In this document: piece by piece, positions 1-8,493 of the stretch
Layout: every line of letters begins with the position of its first letter
How positions within the stretch are numbered: the first letter of the stretch is position 1
Assembly: GCA_963799415.1 (NCBI GenBank)
Contig: CAWCXI010000015.1
Location: forward strand, 62,001 to 126,000
From: JAMXLO01 sp963799415
GTDB taxonomy: Bacteria > Pseudomonadota > Alphaproteobacteria > Acetobacterales > Acetobacteraceae
Direction of reading: 5' to 3'
Length of the DNA: 64,000 nt
Notes under the pieces: generated by a model
The model's database searches: none
What the model was told of the DNA's origin: nothing
The model's input: only the letters and a program-made list of their open reading frames with translations
Program-made: the position numbers and the translations under genes

Positions 1-98
1 AACTGGCCGAGGAAGGCGAAGCGCGCGATGCCGACCGCGAGTGCCAGCAGGCCGAGTAGGATGCCGAGGGCGATCCGCCCCCGCAGGCCCTGCGTCAT
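1..98 (-). CDS. N-terminus of a membrane transporter (MFS-like), cut by window edge
   Basis: Only the first 32 codons are inside the window. They start at an ATG at 98-96 and read a short basic head followed by a hydrophobic stretch (about residues 9-26), then GIARFAF. That motif resembles the first helix of YbfB/YjiJ-type major facilitator transporters, where a similar G-x-x-RF-x-F/Y pattern is common. The gene is divergent from the LysR regulator at 222, a usual arrangement for a regulator and its target. The family call rests on about 30 residues and is tentative; another inner-membrane protein is possible. Confidence 0.5.
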   Translation of the reverse strand, partial: MTQGLRGRIALGILLGLLALAVGIARFAFLGQ

Positions 99-172
99 TC
101 GCCACAGTCTCAGATCGAAATGCACGTCGGCCCTCCTGCGAAGCGGGCACATCCTGGGCGTTCGCGACGGTG

Positions 173-180
173 TTGCGCAA
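173..180. promoter_or_regulatory. Palindrome in the LysR/transporter intergenic region
   Basis: A perfect 8-base palindrome, TTGCGCAA, lies 42 bases before the LysR start and 75 bases before the divergent transporter start. LysR proteins often bind dyads in such shared control regions. Nothing beyond position and symmetry supports this, so it is only a candidate operator. Confidence 0.25.
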
Positions 181-221
181 ACGCGAGATTTTCAACCGCT
201 GTTGAGTTATATTGAACGGCG

Positions 222-1136
222 ATGACCGACCGCATACCCCCTCTGGCGGCATTGCGTGCGTTTGCTGCGGTTGCGCGCCACGGCTCATTCGCGCGTGCGG
301 CACTGGCGCTGCATGTCAGCACGTCCGCTGTGAGCCACCAGGTTCGCGGTCTCGAGGCGACACTCGGCACGCGGCTGCTGACACGCGCCAGCAACGGCGC
401 CGGTCACACACGCACCGCGGTGACGCCGGAGGGGGCGTCGCTGCTGGCCACGGTCGAGGCGACCTTCGCGCAGCTCGCCACGGCCTGCGAGGCGGTGCGC
501 GAGCGTGCCCGTGGCGTACGGCCGATGCTCGCGATCTCGGCCAACGGTTCGGTCGCCTCGCTGTGGCTCGCGCCGCGGCTGGCGGCCTTCGCGGCGCTGC
601 ATCCGTCGGTGCAGTGGCAGGTGCGTGCCATAGAAGAGGCGGAGCCGGACATGGTGCGGGAAGGTCTCGACCTTGCGGTATTGCGCGCCCGTCCGGGGGA
701 GCTCGCCGCGGGCGACCGGCTGCTGTTCAGCGAGACAGTGTTTCCCGTGTGCAGCCCATCACTGCTGCCGGTCAGCGGGACGCAGGACCTGCTGCGCCAC
801 AACCTGTTGCAGGAAGATCATGGCAGCAGCCGCGAGAAGGCCTGGCGCACCTGGCTCGATCTGCTCGGCATCCCGGCCAGGGCAAGACCGACCATCGTCC
901 GGTTCGACACGTTCAACGCCGCCATCGGTGCGGCGATAGCGGGAGCCGGCATCGCGCTCGGGCGCCGGCCGCTGATCGACTTCGAGCTCGCCAGCGGACG
1001 GCTCGCCCGGCTGTTTGCCGACCGAGCGCTGCCGGGGTCCTGGGACTTCGTCATCCGAGGTCGCCCCGACGCGGCGCGCGACATTCACGTGAGCCACCTG
1101 CGGGACTACTTGCTGTCGCAGCCGGCCGCGCGCTAG
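222..1136 (+). CDS. LysR-family transcriptional regulator (GcvA-like)
   Basis: This is a 304-residue protein, the usual LysR length. The winged helix-turn-helix lies at about residues 5-65, with the recognition region around 21-43 (SFARAALALHVSTSAVSHQ). The rest forms the periplasmic-binding-protein-like effector domain. Sequence style in the N-terminus (PPLAALRAF-A-VARHGSF) resembles the GcvA/AmpR subgroup. It is divergent from the transporter gene at the window edge, which it probably controls; the effector is unknown. Its last codons overlap the 3' end of the convergent enoyl-CoA hydratase gene by 4 bases. A TTGCGCAA palindrome at 173-180 in the shared intergenic DNA is a possible operator. 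Confidence 0.9.
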   Translation: MTDRIPPLAALRAFAAVARHGSFARAALALHVSTSAVSHQVRGLEATLGTRLLTRASNGAGHTRTAVTPEGASLLATVEATFAQLATACEAVRERARGVRPMLAISANGSVASLWLAPRLAAFAALHPSVQWQVRAIEEAEPDMVREGLDLAVLRARPGELAAGDRLLFSETVFPVCSPSLLPVSGTQDLLRHNLLQEDHGSSREKAWRTWLDLLGIPARARPTIVRFDTFNAAIGAAIAGAGIALGRRPLIDFELASGRLARLFADRALPGSWDFVIRGRPDAARDIHVSHLRDYLLSQPAAR

Positions 1137-1900
1137 GCGAAGCTGGAAAAGTCAGGCTTGCGCTTCTCCATGAATGCCCTGAAGGCCTCGGCTGCCTCGG
1201 GCGAGCCCAGACGTTCACGGAACAGCTTCAGCTCTTCCTCCATGCGATCCGCGAGGTCGGTCGCGCCGTGCCGAATAAGTTGCTTGGTAAGCCGCACCGC
1301 CTGCGGCGGCAGAGATGCAAGCCGATGCGCGATTTCGTAAGCCGTCTGCAACAGCGCCGCATCATCGACAACACGGTTCACGAAGCCCCATTCATGCGCC
1401 GTCGCCGCATCCAGTGGCTCGCCGAGAAGCAGCAGAGCGCTTGCGCGCTGATGACCGAGCAGCCGGGGAAAAAGCAGCGAACTCGCGGCTTCGGGCACCA
1501 GGCCGAGACTGGTGAACGGCATCACGAAGCGGGCGGAACGCGCGGCGACAATGAGGTCGCAGTGCATCAGCATCGTGGTGCCGACGCCGATCGCCGCCCC
1601 GTTCACCGCGGCGATCAGCGGCTTCTGCATCGACGCAATCGTCGGCAGGAAGCGCGACGCTGAACTCTCCCGCTTCCCGGTCGCGCGCGCCTGGAAATCG
1701 GCTATATCGTTGCCAGAGGTGAACGTGTCGCCCGAGCCGGTCAGAAGTGCAACGCGCAGTGTGGGACTGGCATCAACCTGCGCGAATGCGTCTGCCATCG
1801 CATCATACATTTCGCGCGTCAACGCATTCTTCTTCTCTGGCCGGTTGAGGCGAATTTCCAGCACGCCATCCGTGCGGGTGATGATGACGTTGTCGTTCAC
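1133..1900 (-). CDS. Enoyl-CoA hydratase/isomerase family protein
   Basis: This 255-residue crotonase-fold enzyme probably hydrates or isomerises an enoyl-CoA thioester in the cytoplasm. The two oxyanion-hole segments are visible: TSGNDI at 61-66 and GAAIGVG at 101-107. A glutamate in GLVPEAA (about 137) matches the second catalytic acid. The lack of a clear first catalytic Glu suggests isomerase-type chemistry or a specialised substrate. The N-terminus (LNRPEKKNAL) is typical of the family. It lies 9 bases downstream of speE on the same strand but has no obvious link to polyamine synthesis. The substrate cannot be read from sequence. Confidence 0.88.
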   Translation of the reverse strand: MNDNVIITRTDGVLEIRLNRPEKKNALTREMYDAMADAFAQVDASPTLRVALLTGSGDTFTSGNDIADFQARATGKRESSASRFLPTIASMQKPLIAAVNGAAIGVGTTMLMHCDLIVAARSARFVMPFTSLGLVPEAASSLLFPRLLGHQRASALLLLGEPLDAATAHEWGFVNRVVDDAALLQTAYEIAHRLASLPPQAVRLTKQLIRHGATDLADRMEEELKLFRERLGSPEAAEAFRAFMEKRKPDFSSFA

Positions 1901-1909
1901 TGGGCTCTC

Positions 1910-2776
1910 CTAACGCGGCAGGTGTTCGGCGATACAGGGCGGGAGATGGAAGGCACCCACATGGATCTCCGGAGTCCAGTAGCGCGTTGTGCCGAGGATG
2001 CCGGCTGTTTGCGCGCGCGCCCGTATATCATCGACACTGACCCGCGTTAGGGACGCATCTTTCGCCGCCCATCCCAGCGTCATAAAGCCGCCGACATAGG
2101 TCGGCACCGCCGCAACATACGCCGTGACATGCGGCAGGAACTTCGCGCGCCGCACGCTGGTCTGACGCAGTTCGTCCGCCTGCATGAACGGCACGCCGCA
2201 CTGGTTCACCACCAGCCCGCGCGCGGTGAGGATGCGCGCGCAGTTGACATAGAACTCGTCGGTGAACAGCACCTCGCCGACACCGATCGGGTCCGTCGAA
2301 TCGACGATGATCACGTCGAACGTCCCGTCCGGTGCGCGCTTCACATAATCGATGCCGTCGCCGACGATCACCTCGGCACGCGGATCGTTCCAGGCATCGG
2401 CGCCGATCAGCGGCAGAAACTCCTTCGCCAGCCGGATTACTTCGCCGTCGATTTCGACCATCACAGCGCGCCGCACGCCGCGATGCTGCAGCACGCGCCG
2501 CAGCACGCCGCCATCCCCCGCGCCGATGATCAGCACGTTCGCCGCCGCGCCATGCGCCAGCAACGGGACATGCGTCAGCATCTCCTGATACACGAACTCG
2601 TCGCGCTCGGTGATCTGGATCACCCCGTCCAGCACCATCACACGCCCGTGCGAGAAGCTGTCGAAGATCGCGATGTCCTGAAAGTCGCTCTGCACCCGCG
2701 CCAGCTCACGCTTGACCAGAAAGCGCTGTCCCCAGTCGGGATAGAGCGTTTCATTGATCCAAATATCGGTCGCCAT
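1910..2776 (-). CDS. speE: Spermidine synthase SpeE
   Basis: SpeE transfers the aminopropyl group of decarboxylated S-adenosylmethionine to putrescine, giving spermidine. The 288-residue product shows the short N-terminal beta domain (WINETLYP) and a Rossmann methyltransferase-like fold with the GAGDGG nucleotide loop at about 85-90, the acidic VEID at 107-110 and the DSTDP active-site segment near 159-163. The ATG at 2776 was chosen because homologs begin close to this point; an in-frame ATG at 2812 would add 12 unlike residues. It follows speD directly, so one transcript supplies both steps from SAM to spermidine. Confidence 0.95.
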   Translation of the reverse strand: MATDIWINETLYPDWGQRFLVKRELARVQSDFQDIAIFDSFSHGRVMVLDGVIQITERDEFVYQEMLTHVPLLAHGAAANVLIIGAGDGGVLRRVLQHRGVRRAVMVEIDGEVIRLAKEFLPLIGADAWNDPRAEVIVGDGIDYVKRAPDGTFDVIIVDSTDPIGVGEVLFTDEFYVNCARILTARGLVVNQCGVPFMQADELRQTSVRRAKFLPHVTAYVAAVPTYVGGFMTLGWAAKDASLTRVSVDDIRARAQTAGILGTTRYWTPEIHVGAFHLPPCIAEHLPR

Positions 2777-2794
2777 GCCGGTCTCCAAACAGAA

Positions 2795-2820
2795 CGGCCC
2801 GGAGCATTGCATCCGGGCCG
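2795..2820 (-). terminator. Strong hairpin between speD and speE
   Basis: CGGCCCGGA (2795-2803) and TCCGGGCCG (2812-2820) form a perfect 9-bp stem with an 8-base loop. In the minus-strand transcript this lies after the speD stop and just before speE; the bases that follow are TTCTGTTT, a weak U-rich tail. It may attenuate transcription or stabilise the speD segment so that SpeD and SpeE are made in different amounts. Role is inferred from structure only. Confidence 0.5.
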
Positions 2821-2844
2821 CGCATCACGCCAAGGACAAAGCCG

Positions 2845-3273
2845 CTACGGGATCAGCCCACGCCGCTGCTCGGACAGCAGGATCGACTTCGGCGCAAACA
2901 CCTCCTTCAGCACGGGCAGAGAATGATACGGATTGCACGCGCCGCACATGAAGATGTCCACGGCGGCGAAATCGCGCTCGGGCCACGTGTGGATCGAGAT
3001 GTGGCTTTCCGCCAGCACGAGCACGCCGCTCACGCCGCCGTCGGGGCCGAAGTGGTGGAAATGGCTGTGCAGGATCGTTGCGTTGGCCGCTTCGGCGGCA
3101 TCCCGCAGCGCACGATCGATCAGCTCTGGGTCCGTGAGATTGCTGGCTCCCCACAGGTCCAGCAGCAGATGCGTGCCGGCGAACTTCACGCCATCCCTCA
3201 CGACGAAGTAGTCCTTCGGAGCGTCCTCGTCTGGAGCGTCCGAGACCATCCCCAGCGGGCTGAGTGCGTCCAT
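2845..3273 (-). CDS. speD: S-adenosylmethionine decarboxylase proenzyme SpeD
   Basis: SpeD makes decarboxylated SAM, the aminopropyl donor for SpeE. It is a pyruvoyl enzyme that cleaves itself. The self-cleavage segment LAES-HISIHTWPE is intact, with the break expected between Glu89 and Ser90, the latter becoming the pyruvoyl group. The conserved catalytic Cys lies in FMCGACNP (about 110), and the His-rich HSHFHHF at 69-75 also fits the family. The ATG at 3273 gives 142 residues, the normal class 1B length; the in-frame extension to 3411 has no family match and spans a hairpin. First gene of the speD-speE pair. Confidence 0.93.
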   Translation of the reverse strand: MDALSPLGMVSDAPDEDAPKDYFVVRDGVKFAGTHLLLDLWGASNLTDPELIDRALRDAAEAANATILHSHFHHFGPDGGVSGVLVLAESHISIHTWPERDFAAVDIFMCGACNPYHSLPVLKEVFAPKSILLSEQRRGLIP

Positions 3274-3306
3274 CACGTACCCCGTTCCTACCAGTAGACA
3301 GCCTCT

Positions 3307-3333
3307 GGAACGGCCGCTCGCGGCGACCGTTCC
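3307..3333. repeat. Inverted repeat in the speD leader
   Basis: GGAACGG at 3307-3313 is mirrored by CCGTTCC at 3327-3333, a 7-bp dyad with a 13-base spacer starting 34 bases before the chosen speD ATG. It could be a hairpin in the speD mRNA leader or a protein-binding dyad. No U-tract follows on either strand, so it is not a factor-independent terminator. Confidence 0.35.
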
Positions 3334-3410
3334 CTCGGGCCAAGGTCGCGGAACATGGGGAAAGGGGGGGCAGCATGCAAGAGGCCATTTAGTCTGTTGC
3401 GCCCCCAGCA

Positions 3411-6363
3411 TTACTGGATCTGCCGCGCGGGCGGCTGTAGGGCCTTTAGCGCGCCTGGCAGTTCGCGGGCCAAAGTCGCCTCCTGCCCGGATCGCCTCAG
3501 GTCCGCAACGCCGCGCACCTGGTCGGCTGTCAGCAGACGGAACATGTCGGCCAACGGCCCGGTTTCCATCCGCGCGCCCTCACGCTGACGGAGCGCGGTC
3601 AGTGCCGAATTGTCGCCGGCGCGAGCGGCAGCCGTGGCGAGGCGCAGAAGCGTCCGGCGTTGTGGATCGTCCAACTTGCCGTCCGGCGGCACCGTCTTGG
3701 CGGCGTAGTCGGCCAGCGCGCGCTGGGCCGCTGGCCAGTCGTTTGCCCTTTCCAGGATCGTCGCCCGTGCCTCGTAGGCTGCGGCGCTGTCAAGCGAGCC
3801 GAGCGCTGCGAGCGCCCGGTCGTTGTCGCCACGTCGTGCGTTGGCGGCGGCGACCAGGAGGCAACGGCGTTCCTCGAGATCCGGCGGGAGATCCGTAGCG
3901 ACGGACGCATCAAGCGCTCCCAGCGCTCCTGCTGCGTCGCCTTCGCGCAGCCGCAGCGTCGCCAGCCGAGCACCGAAGCCCGCACGAACGATGCCGGATT
4001 TCGCCGCCTGCATCAGCTTCTCCAGCAGCGGGCCGGCGCGCTTCGGCAAATCGAGAGCGACCAACCGGTCGGCCAGTTTCGCCTGCAATGCTTCGCCGTC
4101 CGGGCCGGCCGGGAGCAGATCCGCGTTTTCCTCGACTACCGACACCAGCTCCAGCGGCGGCAGCGTGTCCGCCACGTCGCCGCGCAGCAACCCCGCGAAC
4201 ATATCGCCCAATTCGTTGTGGATGGCGGCCTTATCGTCCGGGAACAGCGACTTGCTTTCCCGCAGCAAAGCCAGTCCGGAACGCCAGGCTCCGACGCGTG
4301 CATCGAGAACCGCGAGACGTTCGCGTAGCGCACGTTCGCGCCTATCACCGCGCCAGGAGGTACAGCAGGCTCTCCAGTTGGCTGGCTGCCTGCTTGGCAT
4401 CGAACGCGCCCGAGGCGAGGCGCAATTCCACCGCACTGACCGCAGCGCGAGCATGCACCGATTGGTCCCGTGATTGCGCCAGCTTGTCGTAGCTGGCCAA
4501 TGCACCAGCGCTGTCGCCCTGGGCCTCCTGCAACATGGCGCGGGCCAAATCGAGCGTGGCATCATCCTTGCGTGCGTGGAGCAAGGCCTCGGCGGTCGGG
4601 ATCTCACCGCCGGCGACCAGTGTCTCGGCCGCCAACGGCAGTATGCGATCGCGTACTTCCGGCGGATAGGCCAGCACCAACGGCAGCGTGGCGGCGAACA
4701 TCGCAGCGGCCGGTGCGGAACCATCCTGCAGTTGCGCCAGGCGCACCGCGCGCCATAGCTCGATGTCGTCAGCAGGAGGAAGGCGCGGATCGGCCAAACC
4801 GTCTGTCTCGTCAGGTCGATGAGCGAGCAGCGCGGCGATCGACGACAGCGCACCATTGTCCGACGAGCCGGCCTCATGCGGATCGTCGGTTGCTGCGATA
4901 TTCAACATGGCACCTGCCTCGGCGCCGAGGCCGAGCGCGATCATCGTGCGAGCCACGGCTTGCCTGCGTGGACCGCGCGCGAGCGGTGGCGAACTGGCAT
5001 CCTCCACCATTTGATGCTGCAGGCGCTGGAGGAGCACCTCGTTGGGCTGGCCGGGGAAGTCGAACTGTCGCGTCAGGCCATTGGAGCGCGTGAGTTGATC
5101 GGCGATATCGGAGGGCGGTGACAAGGCCAAGGCGCCAACAATCACGAAGCCCTGTATAGTCGGGCGTAATGTCACCGTGTCGGCGTTTGGTTCTACCACC
5201 ACACCCTGCCAGGTCGGCAGCAGTGTGAACTCCGGCGAATGGTGCTGCACCGGAACGCCCTGGCCTTCGCGTCGTTGTGTTCCGACCAGCAAAGTGGCGC
5301 CCGAATCGGGATCTACGAGGCTCACAACACTGCCTGGCACAGCCGCCAACAGGACCATGCGATCGTCGGCGACTGTCACCTGGATAGGATGCAGTGTTGG
5401 TTCACGTGTCACGGCGGAAATGTGCCACGCGTCGGCAACGCGCGACGTGGACAGCGCGGTGCCAGCGTCGAGTTGCAGGCGGATCATGGTCGCAGTTGGC
5501 AGCGTTTGCACGGAAGCGGTGCCGAACACCGGGTCATCATGCAACGATGCGGTGTCGATGATGGTGGTTCGATCGAACACGATCAACGCCGCAAAGCCGC
5601 GCCGGAACACTGCGACGCCAACCTGCGAGTCGGTTGGCACGACGAGTTCGGAGTCGCTGCCGAGTGTGGATTGCGCTGCGGCGCTCGCGGCCGTGGCGGG
5701 CGGGGTCGGTTGAGGTGTTGACGCGGGCGGCGGTTCCTGTGGGGTGGCCTTTGGCGGCGCGGCGACCGTTGGAACGGGTTCCGGTTGCTGGGTGGCCGTT
5801 ACGGCCTTCGGCTGCGCCAGAGGCGCCGACTCGGTCTTAGGGGCGGATGATTGGGCAGGCGGAGGTGCCGTGGCGGGAGCAATCGTCGGTGGCGTGCTGG
5901 AAGCGGGTTTGGCTGTGGCAGATTTGGTTGCGACCGCCCCTTGCTGCGCGGGGAGATCCACGGCGGTGTCGCGGTCCAGAACATCAATCACGACCAGATC
6001 GCCGAAACGCCAGTTGTGCAGGGCCGTTCCTGGCGCCACGACCAGCTCTGCCTGATGCGTCCCACCGGTAATGCTTACGACGTTCCGCGGAACGCCACGC
6101 GACGCGCCGACCGTCAGATCGCCAGCGAACTGGACCACGACGCGCTGGCCCTGCTGGGTCAGATGGTAGTCGGTTCCCGCCGGGAGATAGAATACTACGC
6201 GGCCGTATCCTTCGTGGGAACCAATGTGCACCGGCACATCTTGCTTGCTGTCGGCCAAGGCCACGATCGGCAGGAGGGTCAGCAAGGCGACGAGCAAGCA
6301 GGTCGCGTATTGTGCGGTTGCACTGCCTCCCCGCTGCCACGGGGAGGAGGGCCGGTGCGTCAT
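3411..6363 (-). CDS. Motility-linked TPR-like exported protein, apparent +1 frameshift
   Basis: One gene of about 984 codons is split. The first frame (6363 to the TGA ending at 4345) encodes a signal peptide (about residues 18-37, ending VALA-DS), a beta-rich N-terminal region, a Pro/Ala-rich linker (about 155-235) and helical repeats. The helical-repeat reading continues in another frame from about 4360 down to 3411 (GDRRERALRERL onward). Removing one base near 4355-4361 (TAC CTCC TGG) joins LLY to WRGDRRERA as one protein. The start overlaps the cheZ stop as ATGA, so it belongs to the cheY-cheZ transcript. Function is unknown; a periplasmic role in motility is inferred from context. It could also be two shortened products if the break is real. 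Confidence 0.72.
6326..6347. repeat. Hairpin embedded in the TPR gene's first codons
   Basis: CCTCCCCG at 6326-6333 pairs with CGGGGAGG at 6340-6347 across a 6-base loop. It lies immediately downstream of the minus-strand ATG at 6363, so the stem would form in the mRNA at the ribosome entry region. It could weaken translation of the TPR gene relative to cheZ, or be a remnant of a small palindromic repeat. Confidence 0.4.
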
Positions 6364-6986
6364 TCGAAGCTGGCCAACAACTTGTCGATGTCGGACTGGT
6401 CCATGGCGACAGCGGGGTGCTGCGGCCCGTTCAGCAATGCGGCGTCGGTCGCCACGCCGGCAAATTCATCTAACGTCTCCCGGTCGCCGTTGCCAAACGT
6501 TGCGACGATCTGGACGACCTTGGCCTCGATCGTCTTCAGTGTCCCGACAACCTTGTTGATTCGCTGGCCGGTGATGTCCTGGAAGCTGCACGCCTCATAG
6601 ATGCGCGTGGTGGCGTCTTGCAGCCTGGTTGCTGGTTCGCCGGTAACGCTCCGCGCAACCTCATCGAGCGTTTCGCAACTGCTCAGGATCGCATTGGTCG
6701 CAGTAGCGGTGTGATCGACGATGGCATCGAGCTCGTCGGTCGCGAAGGGGATATGATTGTCGGTGATGTCGTCCACCCGCAACGCGGCGATCTCGATCTT
6801 GGCGCGCGCGATGGTATGGCCAAGAGCCTCTACCTCGGCCAGCAGCGAGGTCTCTTGCGCGGACAGATCCCCGCTCAGCGTGGAAAGCACGACGCGCACC
6901 ACTTCTGCGACCATCTCGGGTTCCGAACCAGGATGTCGCGCACGGATCTCGTCGAGCCGTTGGGCCAGCAGGTCGGGGTCAGACAT
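6360..6986 (-). CDS. cheZ: CheZ-family protein phosphatase
   Basis: CheZ removes phosphate from CheY and so resets the flagellar switch. The 208-residue protein is helical and carries the family signature YEACSFQDITGQRI, with Asp137 and Gln141 in the positions of the CheZ catalytic pair. Its C-terminal tail (MDQSDIDKLLASFE) matches the CheY-tethering peptide. The start overlaps the cheY stop by 8 bases, so enzyme and substrate are translationally linked. Such CheZ-like proteins are known in Rhodospirillales as well as in gamma- and betaproteobacteria. Confidence 0.88.
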   Translation of the reverse strand: MSDPDLLAQRLDEIRARHPGSEPEMVAEVVRVVLSTLSGDLSAQETSLLAEVEALGHTIARAKIEIAALRVDDITDNHIPFATDELDAIVDHTATATNAILSSCETLDEVARSVTGEPATRLQDATTRIYEACSFQDITGQRINKVVGTLKTIEAKVVQIVATFGNGDRETLDEFAGVATDAALLNGPQHPAVAMDQSDIDKLLASFE

Positions 6987-7365
6987 GACCTAATACCTTC
7001 TCGATCTTGTCGCGCAGGGTTTCCGCATTGAACGGCTTCACGATATAATTCGAGACGCCGGCCTGCTTGGCAGCAACGACATTCTCGGCCTTGCTCTCGG
7101 CGGTGACCATGATGAATGGCGTGGCCTTCAGTTTGGCGTCCGCCCGTACCTCCTGCAGCAATTGCAGTCCGGTCATTGGCGCCATGTTCCAATCGCTGAT
7201 CACCAGGCCGAAGTTGCCAGCACGCAGCTTGGTCAGGGCGTCAGCGCCATCGCTGGCCTCTTCCACATTGTTGAACTCAATCTGCTTCAGCAGATTTCGG
7301 ATGATGCGCAGCATCGTCTTGTAGTCGTCGACGATCAGCACGTTTACGGATTTGTCGATCGGCAT
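6979..7365 (-). CDS. cheY: Chemotaxis response regulator CheY
   Basis: This is a stand-alone receiver domain of 128 residues that binds the flagellar switch when phosphorylated. All key residues are present: the acidic pair Asp13/Asp14, phospho-acceptor Asp58 (VISDWNM), Thr88 and Lys110 (IVKPF). The DWNMAPMTGL segment is typical of chemotaxis CheY rather than transcriptional regulators. It sits between motE and cheZ, and its 3' end overlaps cheZ. No CheA or receptor gene is in the window, so the kinase must be elsewhere. Confidence 0.95.
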   Translation of the reverse strand: MPIDKSVNVLIVDDYKTMLRIIRNLLKQIEFNNVEEASDGADALTKLRAGNFGLVISDWNMAPMTGLQLLQEVRADAKLKATPFIMVTAESKAENVVAAKQAGVSNYIVKPFNAETLRDKIEKVLGHV

Positions 7366-7392
7366 CGTCGTTCGGTCCCTTCTCCTTCGCGT

Positions 7393-8022
7393 TCAGCCGC
7401 CAGCCTGGCCGTCGCGTTGCGTGCGCATCTGGGCAAGCTTCGCGGTAAGGTCGCGCGCCTTGTCGGGCTGCATCGCCGCCAGCACGGGAGCCGCCTTCGC
7501 CTCCTTCATGCGGTCCACCACCTGCAGAAGCACTGGCATGTCGAGGTCATTGAAGATTGTCGCGGCGTCACGTGGTTTCATCATCTCGTAGAGCTTGACC
7601 AAGCCCTGCCAACCCGTGTCCTCACGTTGCTTGCGTGCGCTATCGAGTGCCTCGAGTTTGGTCTGCAGTGCCTGCAATTCGCCAATGCGCGACGCGAGTT
7701 TCTGTTCTGCTGCGGCAAGCACAAACTCACGCGTTGCCAGGGCTGCGTCGCGGCCGTCCAGCTCCTGGCGGCGTTGACGCAGGTCGAGCAGCACCTTGCG
7801 CTCGGCGTCGTCGACAGGCGGCGCGGTCTCCTCAGACGGCTTTGTCGCCGCGGGCTGCGTCGGAGCCGGGATAGCGACCTGGGCTGCCGTAACAACCTGA
7901 GGTGTGGCATCCTGCACAGGTACCGCCGCTCGGACCAGTTGGGCCGACTTCATGGCCAGCAGGCCGGCGAGAGCGAAGATTGTGATCGGCAGCAACCGTA
8001 TCGAACCGAGGCGCAGGGTCAT
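7393..8022 (-). CDS. motE: MotE-family flagellar protein
   Basis: The 209-residue product has an N-terminal membrane anchor or signal segment (about 11-28), a Pro/Ala linker, a coiled coil (about 75-135) and a C-terminal helical domain (EMMKPRDAATIFNDLDMPVL) related to the MgtE N-domain/FliG repeat. This is the layout of MotE, the periplasmic chaperone for MotC in rhizobia and other alphaproteobacteria. Its ATG overlaps the stop of the DUF6468-type gene (ATGA), and cheY follows. No motC is visible here, so its partner is assumed to be encoded elsewhere. Confidence 0.82.
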   Translation of the reverse strand: MTLRLGSIRLLPITIFALAGLLAMKSAQLVRAAVPVQDATPQVVTAAQVAIPAPTQPAATKPSEETAPPVDDAERKVLLDLRQRRQELDGRDAALATREFVLAAAEQKLASRIGELQALQTKLEALDSARKQREDTGWQGLVKLYEMMKPRDAATIFNDLDMPVLLQVVDRMKEAKAAPVLAAMQPDKARDLTAKLAQMRTQRDGQAGG

Positions 8023-8450
8023 CTTGCCATCCTCAACGCCTTCAGCAGATCGCGTTCAGCCTGGCTTCGCACGCGCGGTTCCGTGGCATCCGCATTGGAG
8101 ACAACAGTCAAGCGTGGTGCTTCACTGGCGAGCGGTCTGCTGGCACGCACGAGCGCGTCCAGCCGATCAGCCAAACGGCCACCACGTTCTATCAACAGTG
8201 CAAGATCGTCCTTGAGCGACAACGCCGCATCGACCTGATGAGCGATCTGCTGACCAGCACCATCGGCGGCGCCCCGCAGTCGCTCGATGCCGATCTCCGC
8301 CTGGCGCGTGCTGGCATTGAATCCGGCGATCAGCTCCTGCAACTGCACACGATCGCGTTTCAGCACGCCGAGGGCGCGCTCGAGGCGCACGGCGTGGAAC
8401 AGGGTCGCCGCGAGAAGTGCGATCAACACGAGTTCGAGGATCAACTCCAT
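8019..8450 (-). CDS. DUF6468-type flagellar-cluster membrane protein
   Basis: The 143-residue product begins with a single membrane helix (MELILELVLIALLAATLFHA), followed by a coiled-coil region (about 25-95) and a basic tail ending LLKALRMAR. This matches the small DUF6468 proteins found beside fliM/fliL in Rhodospirillales; their function is unknown. The ATG at 8450 was chosen because upstream in-frame sequence overlaps the true 3' end of fliM in a Cys/Arg-rich shadow. It is separated from fliM by about 43 bases and overlaps motE. Confidence 0.72.
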   Translation of the reverse strand: MELILELVLIALLAATLFHAVRLERALGVLKRDRVQLQELIAGFNASTRQAEIGIERLRGAADGAGQQIAHQVDAALSLKDDLALLIERGGRLADRLDALVRASRPLASEAPRLTVVSNADATEPRVRSQAERDLLKALRMAR

Positions 8451-8493
8451 GCCGCGATTCTCGCGCAGTAGTGTTAGGAAACTGCCAATACGG

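Noticed and set aside
212..1663. A 483-codon open frame across LysR and the hydratase
   Set aside because: It is Arg/Gly/Ala-rich, shadows two well-supported genes on both strands and shows no domain.
2129..2926. A 265-codon plus-strand frame over speE
   Set aside because: Composition rich in His/Arg/Gln is typical of antisense reading of high-GC genes, and speE is certain.
7162..8238. Long plus-strand frame over cheY, motE and the DUF6468-type gene
   Set aside because: Antisense shadow with no family resemblance; three recognised genes occupy the other strand.
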